Shown: positions 47,301 to 60,670, counted from the first letter of the stretch. The stretch: DNA of 64,000 nucleotides from Amaranthus tricolor (GCF_026212465.1 NC_080051.1:21015446-21079445); one strand, 5' to 3'. Made by a program: numbers and translations. The notes: a model not told the origin generated them from the letters alone.

Positions 47301-49609
47301 TGTAATTTTTATACATAGGGGAGATTATAAAAGAAGAAAGACCTGGGATGATTTGAGGAGTTTATTGCTGTTGTTTTTGCTTTCTTGAGGGAGCATCAAG
47401 CTACTCAAACAGCTCTATTATATATTAATCTATGTCTATATTTTCTATAGTTTCCCAAAAATAACTCAATCTTCAATTTTCTATCTTTATGTCTCATACC
47501 GATAAGGAATTAGAACAATAAAACTGTGATCCATTTGTCCTCATTCTAGCTAAGTGAGTGCGGCGCAGTGCAAAATTTCGGGTGCATGACAGTCATGAAA
47601 CAGCTTTTTCGGGTCAATGCAGATGGTTATGCTGTTGTTTCGGCCTTTTGCGGTAAGCTCATAAACATTGACATCCTGTCGCGACACAACAATGCGAGCA
47701 ATATATTGCACTATGTGAGGGTTGATTCTCCTTACGCTAAATCAGTAAGAGTAGGCAAGGATTTTCATTTTTCTGGAGGTGTTATCTGCTTTGCACTGAG
47801 CCATTGAATAATATTGTACTATATTGTGTGTTGCTCAAACTTGGAAACTCATATCCAACATGGGTATGGGAAAAAGTGTCAAACTCCACTAATTTATGAA
47901 ACTTAATTGTCCTATCCATGTCGAAGTGGTAGGAATCCAACATGAGTACGTGAAATAAAATCAAGCATCCGGGTTACTTCGATTATATTATTAGTTTCTC
48001 AATTTCTCTAGGGCTTATGTTAGATACATAGATGGATATATTCTTCTAATTTGTCAAATTTTGATTTCTCTTATCTATGTTCACCACATTTCAGGATGCA
48101 TTACTTCATAAACTTTGCAACGGGGATTTTCTGTCTATAGAAGAGAGGTATCTTCTCATTCTTTGGTGACTACCAAGTTCGGGTGTGGGCCTAGTGTATA
48201 AAGAATAGCCAAATGTTTACTCCTTTGTGTCGTTAGTCTAGATTCCTATCGGTGACCAACTGCCCTATAGAAATTATTTGTTTCTTTCGACCTGGTTCTT
48301 ATCAGTGAGCCAAATTACTTGCACTAGTCGTCAGCCCACGTAATGCAGTCTTATATCTCCCCCCCTCCACCCAAAGACATGTTGTATTAATTGCTTATGG
48401 ATGACTATTACATGGTAGTTAACTGCTTGTGTCTTGAGGCCTCACCATGATGTTTAACTTTGATTTACAGTTTTTTTGTGTTTGCTAATTTTACATTTCT
48501 TTTTTTGATTTATAGAGACGTTTTACGGTGGGGAAAGAACATTACTTCAGCTAAAACCCGAACTACAAAACGTGCTGGTGTAGCAGTTTATAATAGAGCA
48601 TCTTCTCTGGAAACACTGGTCAGTTGCTACATTGTAATCTCAACAAAAACATTCATTTCCCCAATGCCATTAAGCGGCTCTTAACCAGGGTTGGGTTTGG
48701 GGGGGTCGGATGTACGCAAACTTACCCTTGTTAGTGTTAGAGGTTGTTACCGATCGACCCTTGGTAACTAGTTAAAGATTAAGCTTTTTACATTTCGCTT
48801 ACCAGATTCCACTATATACAGAATCCATATGTAAACATAGTTTTGGTTTGTAAATCAAGGCAAGACATTCATGTGAAATAAATACTAATCTCTACGTCAA
48901 ATAGCTTGAGACATGCGTGCAAATACCCTGTATACTCATATCACAATCAAATAATACAATCCCTATTAGCAAAATGTTTGATTCGTATTTGATGGTACTT
49001 TTGTAGATTGGTTATCTATACCTCACGAACGCTGAGCGCTTGGAGGAATTGATGTCAAAACTGGGATTCTCAGTCGGTGTCTCCAACCAATCAATTCTCG
49101 AGGGTGTCAAAAGTATGTGCAAACGATTGAAACCTATGATTTTTATTTAATTCGTAACAAATTTCTCAAGCTAACACAAATGATGTATCTGTCATTAACG
49201 TCGCCCATATGCAGCGACTCGTCGCATAGTTTCTGACCCAATTTTGCGACATCAGTGAAGAAGGGGCGACTTGTCGAATACTCTCTGGAAACATACCAAA
49301 CATCAGAAGGCTTGCGACGACTCGTCGCTTTCTCCATTCCAAGAAGCGATGACTCGTCGCAGGCTGCTGTTCCCGTACTTCACTCGTTCTTCTTTGATTC
49401 ATCTATCCCATGACTAAGACTCGATTCGAGTCATTAATCATCAACAGTTAACGTAGTAGCCTTTAGGGATTACTTGATCTTATATTTGTGAGTTTGTGAC
49501 AGTGGAGTTGCAGAACTTGAAGCAAAAGGGACCGAGAGAGAAGAAGCCTCTTCCAAACCGATCAAAAACGTTGCCGAACAGTATTGAAGCACAGCAAGCT
49601 TTGTTATAA
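44326..49609 (+). CDS. Mini-ribonuclease III-like protein, chloroplast (RNC3/RNC4 type)
   Basis: Seven exons: 44326-44566, 45159-45289, 46335-46424, 48095-48147, 48516-48618, 49007-49112 and 49503-49609. The phases agree (831 nt, 276 aa). The first about 80 residues are basic and Ser/Thr/Asn-rich (MALASCRMVVRASWDT, then a Lys/Asn run), a likely plastid transit peptide. The single RNase III domain carries AALAYIGDCIYELYARRHFL (Asp120), DHVMAVVRCEAQ, RDVLRWGKNITSAKTRTTKR, AGVAVYNRASSLETLIGYLY (Glu204) and ERLEELMSKLGF. There is no double-stranded RNA-binding domain, as in bacterial Mini-III. Arabidopsis RNC3/RNC4 act redundantly in plastid 23S rRNA maturation and removal of intron-derived RNAs. 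The tail is basic (KQKGPREKKPLPNRSKTLPN). An unspliced form would end at 49150 instead; the strong donor at 49113 and the good last exon argue for splicing. Confidence 0.9.
44806..45020. mobile_element. Polypurine/polypyrimidine MITE, second copy
   Basis: The left end ATGTTTGGATAATGATTTTG, followed by GAAGGAATGGAAAGGAAAGA, and the right end CCTCCATTTTCTCCTATCC then AAATAG are inverted copies. Both relate to 28690-28956. It lies in intron 1 of the Mini-RNase III-like gene. Confidence 0.7.
46638..46772 (+). repeat. Au-like SINE, 3' half
   Basis: The ordered blocks are ATCGGAAACAACCTCCTTGT, CACTAACAAGGGTAAAGTTG, TGTACATCTGACTCTCCCAA, ACCCTTGGTGGGAGCC, GACATTGGGTAAT, and a TGTTGTTG tail. This is the classic plant Au-SINE layout. 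It lies in intron 3 of the Mini-RNase III-like gene. The 5' tRNA-like head is not clear. Confidence 0.7.
48657..48770 (-). repeat. Au-like SINE, reverse orientation
   Basis: It reads CCAATGCCATTAAGCGGCTC, GGTTGGGTTTGGGGGGGTCG, GATGTACGCAAACTTACCCT, TGTTAGTGTTAGAGGTTGTT. That is the complement of the blocks at 46638-46772. It lies in intron 5 of the Mini-RNase III-like gene. Confidence 0.7.
49213..49360. repeat. Four dispersed copies of a GCGACTCGTCGC motif
   Basis: GCGACTCGTCGC (49213), GGCGACTTGTCGA (about 49265), GCGACGACTCGTCGC (49314) and GCGATGACTCGTCGC (49346) lie within 150 bp in intron 6 of the Mini-RNase III-like gene. Each copy is itself near-palindromic. Another palindrome, ACTCGATTCGAGT, follows near 49419. 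This is the most G+C-rich stretch of the surrounding DNA. Confidence 0.8.
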
Positions 49610-50075
49610 TGTTCGAAGAACATACCACTGATGATGATACATAGACATCCAGCAGTTATCAGTTGAAACGAGAGAATGCAATGCTGACAATTTCCTGGAA
49701 ATACGACAGTGTTTTTATGGTCGAATCAAGTAGTAATTCATATCATGTATACCAGTTTCATAGCGTATGCGATGCACATTGTTTTTTAATACTTCAATTT
49801 TTTTGGTGAATCGAGCTACCCCTAGTTAATAACTAAAAAGCTAATACATAATAATCAAAAAAGAAAAAATACAACCTTCAAATACAATGGTAGAATATAA
49901 TATGGTATGTACATGTATTAGTCTTTATATAAATATTGTGAATTTGTACGACCTGTCCTTGACATAGTACCAGAGCTAGGGAAGCGGCTACATGTTAGAA
50001 AAGGAATTGTTTTCAAATTCTTTGTTTTAGGGTACAACTACTGTACAAGCTTAATTTCTAGCGCAAATGCATGTA

Positions 50076-50194
<119 letters not shown>

Positions 50195-52514
50195 TGAAAA
50201 ATAATGGAAACATTTATTTGTTGATTTGTTGAATATATATGTGTTTTTACCAATAGGAATAGGAATTTTGGAAAAAAAATCCACGGTTTTAGTATATGGT
50301 ATGGATTACATCACCTAAATATTACCGATTTTACTACACCTAAAGATTTTTTATTAAAAAAGTTTCATGGGTTGGAACCTTAATCCAAATCCATATTTAT
50401 CATCTACGTTTTGATTCGAGGAGTGGAGAAAGTAAATATCCATTATAATTTCACAAATTTTTGTCTATGAAGGTTTTACTATGATGTGTTTTTTTATGTG
50501 GACTGAATAGTCCAATTAATATACTTTTTTGTATAAATATTTTTATTTTGAGATTATTTTATTAAGTGACGATTTTTCACAAAAGCAGCTCATAATTACT
50601 CTAAAATTGCTTTATTAATGTTAACTATTTTCAGCGGATAATGTATTGAAGCTGGCCTTATATATTCTTTTTATCGATTAAGTGTGATATATATAACATC
50701 GTAGCTAATGTAAACTGGTAATGAGTAAGCATTAGAAATGACGTTTTGCTTCTTATCCTTCAATTGAGACTCCAATAAATGATTCATATAAGTTAGATAA
50801 TGAATATTCTTAACAAAAACAAAAATTTATTTCTGGATATTTCTCTTAATAATTTAGTATACGACAATTTCATAATGAGACACATCCATGCTAACAAGTA
50901 TTTTAGTATTTAAAGTGTTGATTCTAACATCTAAAAGGACGTGCTAATATTTAAATATTTTAAGTATGAAGATAATTTTTTAAATTAATAATTAGACAAT
51001 TTATGTCAATTTAAAACTGTCTCGGGTGCAACCTTAAATGAAAAACAACTATCGTCTTGTATGAGAATGTTTCACCATGAGACAAACCCATATAATATAC
51101 GTTTTTCTCTAATTGATCATTTTAAGATTATGAGTGATCAATTTAAGATTACAAGTGCATTTTTATATAAGTTTACTTTAAACTTGTTAATAACCATTTT
51201 AAGGTTAAACCTGACCACTTTAAACTAGTTGTAATCACTTTAACACTATAAATTTATAATAAGTCAACCTAACAGATATAGTTTTACCATGAAATCGTCT
51301 TATTTAAGAATATGTGAATGAAAATTTTTTGTAATAATGTTGTGTAAATGACTTGATTTTGTAGAGGTGGAATTAATTGGGCCCTTTTAGTGGTTATTGG
51401 TTGTGATACTCATACAAGCTAATTGGATCGCAAAGGAGGAAGCCTTAATAAATAACGATTATTTGTGAAGTTAACAAATCACCATTATGTGGTAGGATTT
51501 GATAGAGTGAGAGTTTTGTAATTTTAATTTACCTTTTTGAATTTTGTTATGTTATTGTTATTATTTTTATCTTTTTACAGTAATTTACAAATTACGATTA
51601 TTGATTAGGAAGTAGATCGAAAATTGCAAGCTAGTTGGGGTCATATTGCGCCCTTTATTGTAATGGTTGATATTTCAAACAAGATTATCCGTACTTCAAA
51701 ATATTATTTTTTATTGGTAATTGGTTTTGAAAAATTAGAAATTTGATGTTGATGGGAATGAAAATTCTAATTTCTCATCATTATTGATTGATATTGTTGT
51801 TTTTTCTAATTTTTAATTCAATTTTAATTTATTTCTTTTGTTGGGAGCTGATGTGTTATCCAAATCGGCTAAAACTAACTAGAAGCTTTTGAGCTTTTTG
51901 CCATGTCAATAAATTGTTATAAATGCCAAAGTATGTTAATTCTTATCCATCAGAGTACACTAAAAGCTTATACTCGATATGTCATGTATATTACGTATCA
52001 ACAATTTTGTCCTACCAAATTTGCTTTAGGTATATTTGGTGAGCAAAATAAAAAAAAATAATAATTAGTAAAAATGTATATTTTATAAAAAGTGAAAAAA
52101 AATATATAAATGAGATAAAAATGTAAGTTAAATGAGTTGATGAAATTTAAAAAACGAGTATAGGTCATAGCCAAAAATAGATTGAGACAAATTTGGTTTG
52201 ACGGACCAAGAAGAAAAATTAGGCAAATTTCACATAGGAAGTAGTTGTGAATAATTTCGATTAGAATTATATTAAATACTGATAAACTTACATTATGTTT
52301 GGATAATAGTTTTTTAATTTTGGCCAAAAAAAATTTTATCGAAAAAAAATCCATTTATCAAACTCAATTTTTTTGTTGTTTTTTGACAAATAAAAAAAAA
52401 GCTAAAAACCAATCAAATATTAGTAAAAAGCCATTTGACAAACACATCATTATTTGGCTCAACTCGTTTTTTTAATACTCCTTCTTATAGACATGTTCTT
52501 ATTTAAATAAAGTA

Positions 52515-52772
52515 CTCCCTCTAATTTACTGAAAATGAGACATTTGCTTTTTCACTCTATCTAATGCACTTATTTAATGTTTAATATCTTTTATTATGCA
52601 TAACGAAATATTATAAAAAAGTGGATATGAATAATTTTTGCATTGAGATGAATCAAACAAAATCTCACTTGACTATATTTTAATTTGCAGTTTAAGAATA
52701 AAATACAAATTAAGAATAATAAGTGAATAGTGTCAAAAAGTAAATGTCATATTTTCAGTGAATTAGAGGGAG
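52515..52772. mobile_element. Stowaway-like MITE with TA duplication
   Basis: TA|CTCCCTCTAATTTACTGAAA opens and TTTTCAGTGAATTAGAGGGAG|TA closes it (the last 21 bp include the duplicated TA). The interior GACTATATTTTAATTTGCAG matches 22195-22456. A well-preserved copy. Confidence 0.9.
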
Positions 52773-53352
52773 TAATAATCCTCATATAAATAAGGAAAAA
52801 TCACCTAAAATAATCCAACCTATCCATAATTTTCCTTTAATAATCTCACCTATTAATTAATCCCAAATTTAAGGGATATTTTTCTAGAGTAAACCCAGTA
52901 ACCAAATGACTTGCTAAAGCAAATTTTATGTATTTAAAAAAATAAATTAAAATAAAATGTTAAAAAAAAGTTTAAAAAATGTTCGAAAAAAATTTATGAT
53001 TTTTTTATTATTTAGAATTTTTTATGTAAGTTTTCAAAATTAATCTCTAATTTTAAATTAATTTTCAGTTTACTTTTTTGGTGAATTTCCTATTATAACA
53101 AGTTATCGGGTTACCCAAGCTTACTCTAGAAATTATTATTGTATGAATTATTCATGCTTAATCAATATGTGAAATTATTGTATGAAAGTTATAAAAAGAT
53201 CGGATTATTCTGATAATTTTTCCCACAGGATTATATTTTTGAAAGGGGTGAGCTTCTATACTAGTAATGTTAAAATGAGCTTCCTATATGGGGAATATTA
53301 GTATTTGCAAACATGCATAACAAATAGGAATACTCGGACCTTACAAAATTTA

Positions 53353-53668
53353 CGCCTGTTTGATAGGTAGTAATAAATAGTGATAATAGGAATGAAAAAT
53401 TAGTGTAATTTTAGTTGAAAAATCTCTTGACTACCTTGATGATCATGCTTGTCCAACTTCAATCATTTCATTTTTTTTCATAAAATTCATTCTAATGCAT
53501 TACCATTGGGGGAGGTTGTATTAGGTGGTAATGGAAATTTGTAAATAAAAAAACTTTTTTGTGATTAAAATTTCATTACTATAAAAATGATATAAAACTT
53601 TTGATGAAATTTTACGCTATAAATTATTTCTATTACTACCATTTAGTGTCACTAACCAAATGGACCAT
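53353..53668. mobile_element. MITE of the GTTTGGT family
   Basis: The ends are GCCTGTTTGATAGGTAGTAA and GTCACTAACCAAATGGACC. The interior CTTGATGATCATGCTTGTCC and GGTGGTAATGGAAATTTGTA is as in 31816-32127. Confidence 0.75.
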
Positions 53669-54291
53669 TAGTTGTTATGATTTAAAACTGAATTTCTGAT
53701 AAGCAACCATCCTTAACAAATAAGGATACTCTGATTCTGTACAGAGGGAAAACTGTGCCAAGCTTCATATGTTTAGTGTTGCCCACTCAGTGTTATCCAC
53801 AAGTATACTTAGGAGACATCTAATAATACAATATTTTATGGATAAGATTACATCTTTCAATGTTTTTATTGAATGCGTAACTCAATCAAATTGATGTAAA
53901 AATACCACACAACTCACGTATGATACCGCATTTAAGAATTAGATAAAATTTGATAAATATAAACTTGATTAATTACTCCTTTTATTATAAATTGATTTTT
54001 GAGAGAAATTTCATTAGTTATGTGTGTAATCAACTTTCCTTTTGTATAAGTCTTGTTTTATACCCAATAACAAATATATCACAATTAAATTAGATCCGAC
54101 TAAAATTTAATCAGTTTATCAATTTATAAATATGAAAAAAAAATCATTAAAATTTAGATTTTAGTTATATACTTCTTCATAACTGAGGTTTTAAAAAATA
54201 AAACTTATGAATTGTAAGAATGAATTATTTACCAAAATACAATGACAAAATTAATATAATACTATATTAAATAAAGATCATGGGATGTTTG

Positions 54292-54526
54292 GCAACTAAC
54301 TAATAGATAGTTGCTAATAGCTGATTACCATGACTGATTTAACCAGTTGATTTTATTAACTGGTTTGAACTGCTGATTTTGAATCCGCTGCTATGAGCAG
54401 CTTATTAGTTGTTTCAACCAACTAGTTTACAAAACATTAAAATTGATTAGTTGGACCACTCAATCCTCTATTAATATCAAAATAAGCTAAAATTATTTAA
54501 TAAATTATTTTTGCCATAACACCCCA
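54292..54526. mobile_element. MITE with GGTGTTTGNCAAA ends, second copy
   Basis: GGATGTTTGGCAACTAACTA opens and TTTTGCCATAACACCCC closes it. The interior TTTTGAATCCGCTGCTATGA is shared with 32819-33028. Confidence 0.7.
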
Positions 54527-55156
54527 TTTAAAATTGTTGTATGGAATAAAAAGTGATTGGATGAAGCGTGTAACATGTAAGGATACGAAACATATATAGA
54601 TTATAAGGATGTAATAGCAAGTAGCATTTCAAAAATGTGGATCCAACTAAGCCACTTTGAATTTTAGATAGACAATGCTTGGCGTGGCCTGCATGGAATA
54701 TCTATCTATCTTCTATCCTAGGAAAGACTCTTGCCCTGCTGACTGCCTTTCTTCTTCAATTTGTGACCTGTGGGCCTATTTTGTATTTACAATAGTGTAG
54801 GATATATGTTTCCATCATAATAATATACCGGCTCATCTACTGAGAAACCATTTTTTTGAAAGACTTCTTTTTAGATTCTCAGCCTTCATTAAAATTTAAA
54901 TATCTACTTATAATATTTTTTTATGTCCGAATAATTTACTCTATATTTTTCTTTATAAGTCGATCTAATTTATACTATTACTTTCCGTTTGATATACTTG
55001 CAACGTTACGTGATAAACACTATCTATCAATCTTGTTTCGTAATCTCTTTTCAATGTGTAAAAAATGACATATATAGTTTAGTAGAATTTTATGTAATTT
55101 GTCTCAATATATTTAGTCTTATGAATAAAAACTTTCAGTTATGTTACTTCAAAATT

Positions 55157-55423
55157 CAGGACCAACCCTGAGAATTTAGGGGCCCGGGGTGAAAAATAAT
55201 TTATGGACCCTAATTATCCGCTCTTTGGATGATAATCGTGCACTTATAATTCAATAATTAGTAAATTAGGTAACAAATATCTTTGTTAACACTTTGATTT
55301 GGTTAAATGCACAATTTAATTACCCTAGATCTCAAGTTCGATGCATATGAAGACAAAAATTATCTACTTTTTTCGTGGACCCTGGGCACAGGCCCTTCTT
55401 GCCCTTGCCTGGAGCCGGCCCTG
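55157..55423. mobile_element. hAT-like non-autonomous element
   Basis: It opens CAGGACCAACCCTGAGAATT with GGGGCCCGGGG and closes CTGGAGCCGGCCCTG with GGGCACAGGCCC. The ends match the CAGGGCCGGC style of hAT termini. A clear 8-bp duplication is not preserved. Confidence 0.55.
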
Positions 55424-55504
55424 CTTTAAATTTAAATATAAAAAATGTGTAAATAAAAAAATTATAAATAGAAAATAGTGTGAATACATGAAAACGAATG
55501 TAGT

Positions 55505-55667
55505 CAGGGCAGGTCCTAAGGGTGGGCAAAAGGGGTTGTCGCCCAAGGCTCCATATAAAAAAAGCAAAACTAATGGTTTTAAAATGGTCTATATAAATTA
55601 TAAATTGCAATGAAAAAAGCGCAAATGTGCTATTTCGCACAGGCCCCAAAATATATTGGGGACCCTG
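55505..55667. mobile_element. Short hAT-like element
   Basis: It starts CAGGGCAGGTCCTAAGGGTG and ends ATATTGGGGACCCTG. The vocabulary (GGGCAAAAGGGG, CACAGGCCCC) is similar to 55157-55423, with which it lies nearly in tandem. Confidence 0.5.
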
Positions 55668-56723
55668 AAGACCCTTTCGAGTTTCGACCCAAACTGTGCT
55701 TTAAAGTGATGGTGATTGGTGAATGTAGTAGGGTCGCATTAACAAAAATAAATAAATATTAAAAATGCTAAATATATATTAGCTAAGGTTGTTATCATCC
55801 AATTCCATGGCTCGATCAATCCCCTATTTAAGAGGCTCCTAATTATTGATTACTATTTACTCCCTGTCTGATGTATCTTTTGATGTTAATTAATCCAGTT
55901 AATTAGGATATGAAATATTTCAAACTTATTCAATAATTCATCATCCAAACATACCTTCACTAGAAAGTAGTGGAGAGTCTAAGGGGCTTGCTGGACTCAG
56001 TCTAGCGTCTATTTTCACCGTCTATTCAAATTAAAATATTACATTTAACTTTTAAAATATAATCTTCTCTATATTTATATTTTACAAGCTAAAAAGTAAC
56101 ATGATGATATTTTAAAAACTTATTTTCATATAAGAGATTAAACATATAAAATTTATAGTAGTAGTACACTTTAATTGTCTTGAATTTAGGACTTAGATCC
56201 TTATAATAATTCTTTATATATAATTCTTATATGAAAATATATTATTGAATTTAAATGAATTAAATTTTTTTATTTTTAATATATAATAAAGTTATCATTT
56301 ATAATATGATCTCTATGATATAATATGGTTGAATGCAAGTAGTAACCAATGTATTGTGTAGTGTGTGGATAACAGGATAGCTAGCCTTTCCCTTTTCATA
56401 ATTCAGTTAGAAGAAATTTATAATTAATATCTAACAAAAAATTAGCCGGCAGGCAAAGACAAGTTGCATGATAGCTATAGTTTATCTAACATAGATATGC
56501 ATGGTAGATAAGATATATCTTCTTTATGTCCTTAAAAAATTGCAACATCCATCAATCACAAAAATATTAAGAAAAAACAAAAAAAAAAATATTATGTGTA
56601 AATAAAATTAAAAAATAAGAAAATTTTAAATATAATGTGTAAGTAAAAATTAAAGAAAGCTATAAAGACCTATTCAAAATATAAAAAATTAAAAATTGTA
56701 CAATTCTATAGAGTAAAACATAC

Positions 56724-56782
<59 letters not shown>

Positions 56783-58099
56783 GAGAGAGAGAGAAGAGAG
56801 AGAGAGACTTGAATGATCCGCTCCACTTTTACATGAAAGTGTACGTGTTAGAATATATCACACATATATTCTTTGACTATGTAATTATGGTAGATAATCA
56901 TGTTTAGTAAGTATATAATTCTCAGCATAATCCTAGCCTAGAATAGCGCTACGAGTTGCTGAATTTAACTCAGTAATTTTTGTATATTATTTGACAAAAC
57001 CGAAAATCAATGGAGGAAGAATCTTATCTTCTTACAGTACGTGATGCTGAAAATCATGGACAATAGCTTTCGATGGTTATTGATAAATAGAGTTCATCTT
57101 TTGTATTCATATATATGTGAGGTTGGATTTCAGTTTTCACCATGGGTTTAAATAAGATATGATACCAAAAACCTACTAGTTATATACAATAATACTTTAT
57201 GAGTATATTTCATGTGTTTGACTGCTTAGAGCTCAAAAAATTAAAGGCCCCAAATTAGTTTTAGAAAAAATTGTTCTTTATACTCCAATCTATTGTCCTT
57301 TACTAGTTAGTAATCTCACATTTTGAAAATTTTTAAATAATCCAACCCTTACTTTCATTTTGTTACGAATAGACCCTCGAAAAAACAAACCGGCTATTCT
57401 AGGTTACTACTAGCCGTTACATTCACTATGACATCCTATTCCTTTTTTATAAGCTTGCTTCTATGGAGTAACACCATATTCAATTCCAAAATATAAAAGG
57501 CTTATTAATGCTTCTATAAAAAAGCTGAATATGGCTCAAGTTTATCAATTTCACTCCTATTACTACGTGATCTACTAAATTTGCCTGAATATTTAGTTGG
57601 TAAACTAAGAAAAAGAAAAAAAAAATTGTTTGGTAGTAAAAAAAATATGTGATTAAAATTAAAATATTAGTTAAATATGTGAGTAAAAATTTAAAGAGTA
57701 CACATATAAATTCAAATCTAAAATTATAAATAAGATAAATTTAAAAGGATAGAAAAAAACAAAAATAGATAGTTGGTATTATAATATCTAAAATAACATT
57801 TAGCATTTTTCCAAAAGCTAATGCATGGTTCCATATAATTGAGCCACTAACGCAATAATTTATACGTATTAATAACGCCCACTCCTATAAGTTGACCAAG
57901 CAACAACTTAAAGGCAATTGGAATAAAATCATGCAAAAAAGTTGCACCAATCGCCAAAACTTAGTAGCTTGTCTCACAAATGGAATATGATTCTGTTTAG
58001 TAAGGACCCAAATTGCATAAGAAAAGGTGTGCAAGAATCAATTTAACATTGTGGGAGTTATGGCGTAGACGCATACTTAACTTTGATTACTTACTTTTA
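55668..58099. other. Intergenic, AT-rich
   Basis: Only the compound microsatellite at 56725-56808 is recognised. No gene and no clear transposon ends are seen. Confidence 0.5.
56725..56808. repeat. Compound microsatellite (TA)n(GT)n(TA)n(GA)n
   Basis: Consecutive runs of TA, then TG/GT, then TA, then GA with one interruption (GAGAAGAGAG). Confidence 0.95.
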
Positions 58100-58414
58100 G
58101 GCTCCGTTTGATTAGTGTGACTAAATAGTGTAATGAGAATGATTTATAGTGTAAAATTTCATCAAAAGTTTCATATTATTTCCATAGTAATGAAACATGG
58201 TAATGAAACTTTGATCACAAATAAGTTGTTTGTTTATAAATTTTCATTACCACCTCTCCTAATAATACTACAATGGAATGAATTTTATGAAGAAAATGAG
58301 ATAATTGGAGTTGGACAAGTATGACCATCAAGGTAGCCAAAATATTTTTCAACTAAAATTAAATTAATTTTTCATTCTTATTACCACCATTTATTAATAC
58401 CTACCAAACAAGCT
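58100..58414. mobile_element. MITE of the GTTTGGT family
   Basis: GGCTCCGTTTGATTAGTGTG opens and TAATACCTACCAAACAAGCT closes it. The interior GAATGATTTATAGTGTAAAA and GAGTTGGACAAGTATGACCA is the family sequence. Confidence 0.8.
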
Positions 58415-59739
58415 GTTAATATATTCATTGCTTCTAATAGATGAGAAGTCTATCTTATCAACCATTACTTCATACATGATTTTTAATAGTTGTCACCATG
58501 CACAAAAGGATAATAAAATTTTAAGGATATTATTTTATTTTTACTTGTAAACTTTTTATCTCAAAAAAAAATATAAGTAAATTTTTAATAGAATATGTTT
58601 CTCGATGTCTTTTAAGTGTCAAAAGTAAAAAGTGAGCACAATTGATAGATTTATTGTAACCATTAGACATTTCTTGGGCCCACCAAAGGGTATGCGAGGA
58701 ATGCCACCGCTTAAGACCCTGTGATTTTAAACGCTCAAAACTGAAAATAATTTAGTAGATAAAAAACACAACCCATGGTGAAGTGGAAATTGCAACCGGA
58801 AAAAGAAAGCACATAAGAGTGTCAATGCCATAAACTTTAAACTCCTCTATTTAATTTTTTTTTTTTTATCAATTTCAATATGATTCAACTTTTTATGTAT
58901 GTCAATTCATCTTAACATCAAATACAGTGAAAATTTTCAAAATTCATTAAAATTTTTTAACTGTCGTTGACAACTAATTTCAAGATTAGGAATCAATTAA
59001 TACTATAATCCTTTTTAAAATAACAGGCAAGGAGTTTTATTAATATATTCCAAGAGAATGTTAACATATTTATCTTTGCTTTTCCTTTTACTTCTGTAAA
59101 TTAAGCAAATTTTTCTTTTAAAATATATTATCTAAACTCAAAATAAATATATATTAACTCTGTTTCAAGATAATCAAAATATTTTATCTCTCACAAATAA
59201 TTAACAAACACACACATATATATATATATGATCAAATAAGAAGGATTTTAAAATGAAAAGTGTTAAAAAGATTTTTGTTTGATTTTATTTGGTTACTATT
59301 TATAAAAAAAGGATACTATATTATAAATTAAGAACATTTTAAAAATTATTTCATAGTTACCTTTATGTGTAACATAGTTACTTTTACAATTATGTGTTTT
59401 GTGGCTCAATCGTGACCATAGATTTTTTTTTATTTTAATGAAATCAAGGGTGTAGAGTCCTTCTTACCCTTCTCACTTTCAATCTCTTTTCAATGAATTC
59501 CTTCCATATATATATATATATATATAATAAATATATGTGGTAATATTTTTCATTATTATAATATTATTTCAGAAAATATTAATATATAGGGCCTCAAATT
59601 TTTCTGCCTAAGGCCCCTAAAACCTCAGGAATGGCACTGGAAATTCCAGTATGTATATGGGATATATGAAATTTCTATGGACTTTGTTTAGAGAACAATA
59701 TATATGGAGAAATGAAATGACACTTTATGAGGAATTGTG

Positions 59740-60670
59740 GAGCGATTGACTAAAAAGGCGAGGTTCATTCTCATGAACTACAAGTGAGATATGGATCAAC
59801 TGGCTCAACCGTATATCAAGTTTGTAGTATGTGATCATAGGGTGCCTCGTATCATCATCTCCGAGTACTTTTGGAAATCAACAGGCTAGGTACTGGTCTT
59901 CTCCATAGTAAATTATTTCATTTGATGACAGATGTTCAAACTGAAATGGTTAATCAGATTCTAAAAGATTTATTTGGGGGTGGCCATGAAATAGAAAGAT
60001 TTTTAGGATGAACAGTTGGATTTTGTGGAGTTCTCCTATATATAGGCTAAAAGTTATCTAGTCACTATTTAAATGATTCATTTTGAAGCACTTTCTGGTC
60101 GAAAACGTCGTAGGCTAGTTTATTGGGATGATTTTACGGAGTCTACTACATTAGCACCTGATTTGTTGGTATAGATATTTGAGAAAGTTAAGTTAACTCG
60201 AGAGAAAATGAAAGCATAGACTTAATGAGTTTAAATTTGGCGATAAAGTTCTTCTAGGGTATCACCCATGAATTGTGTAATATATTTGGGTGCACGTAAA
60301 TGTTGAGTCTACATTTCATTGGACCATATGATGCGTTGAAAAGGGTTGGTAAGCTGCAATATCAATTAGGTTTGCCTAATGCCTAGGAAAAAGTACATGA
60401 TATGTCTCGTATTTAGTTCCAAACTAAAACATTATCTACCAGGAATTATTTCTCATGGATCCTAAACCTCTAAAGTTAGCTGAGACACTTTGTTATGAAG
60501 AGAAACCTATTCAAGTTCTTGATACAAATGTCCACATTACTCGTAGAAAGGATATCAACATGATCAAAGTCTTATGGCCTAATCATAAGACACAGGAGGT
60601 GACACTGGAGACCGAAAATTCCATGCACGAGAAGTACACTTACTTGTTTCCTCAGGTTAGTAAATTATAA
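59740..60670 (+). mobile_element. Ty3/gypsy retrotransposon relic: integrase and C-terminal polyprotein
   Basis: Frames joined only by frameshifts and stops give, in order, ERLTKKARFILMNYK, MDQLAQPYIKFVV, the IISEYFWKSTG segment, a decayed target region, and FEALSGRKRRRLVYWDD, which corresponds to the Y-G-R-K-C-R-S-P-x-x-W motif. Then come KVKLTRERMKA and an open stretch (60455-60670) with YEEKPIQVLDTNVHITRRKD and MIKVLWPNHKTQEVTLETE. This is the end of a plant gypsy pol. No long terminal repeat or primer site is recognised. The element is dead. Confidence 0.8.

Noticed and set aside
47568..47807. 79-codon plus-strand frame in Mini-RNase III intron 3, G+C-richer than its surroundings
   Set aside because: The flanking exons join in phase without it, it has no recognisable domain, and no exon-like borders were chosen. 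It is probably transposon debris.
49113..49150. Read-through end of the Mini-RNase III-like protein (stop at 49150)
   Set aside because: A strong gtatgt donor at 49113 and a well-formed, in-phase last exon at 49503-49609 are better supported. Intron retention remains possible.
49213..49360. CRISPR-like array
   Set aside because: The repeats are short, palindromic, unevenly spaced and diverged, and this is plant nuclear DNA.
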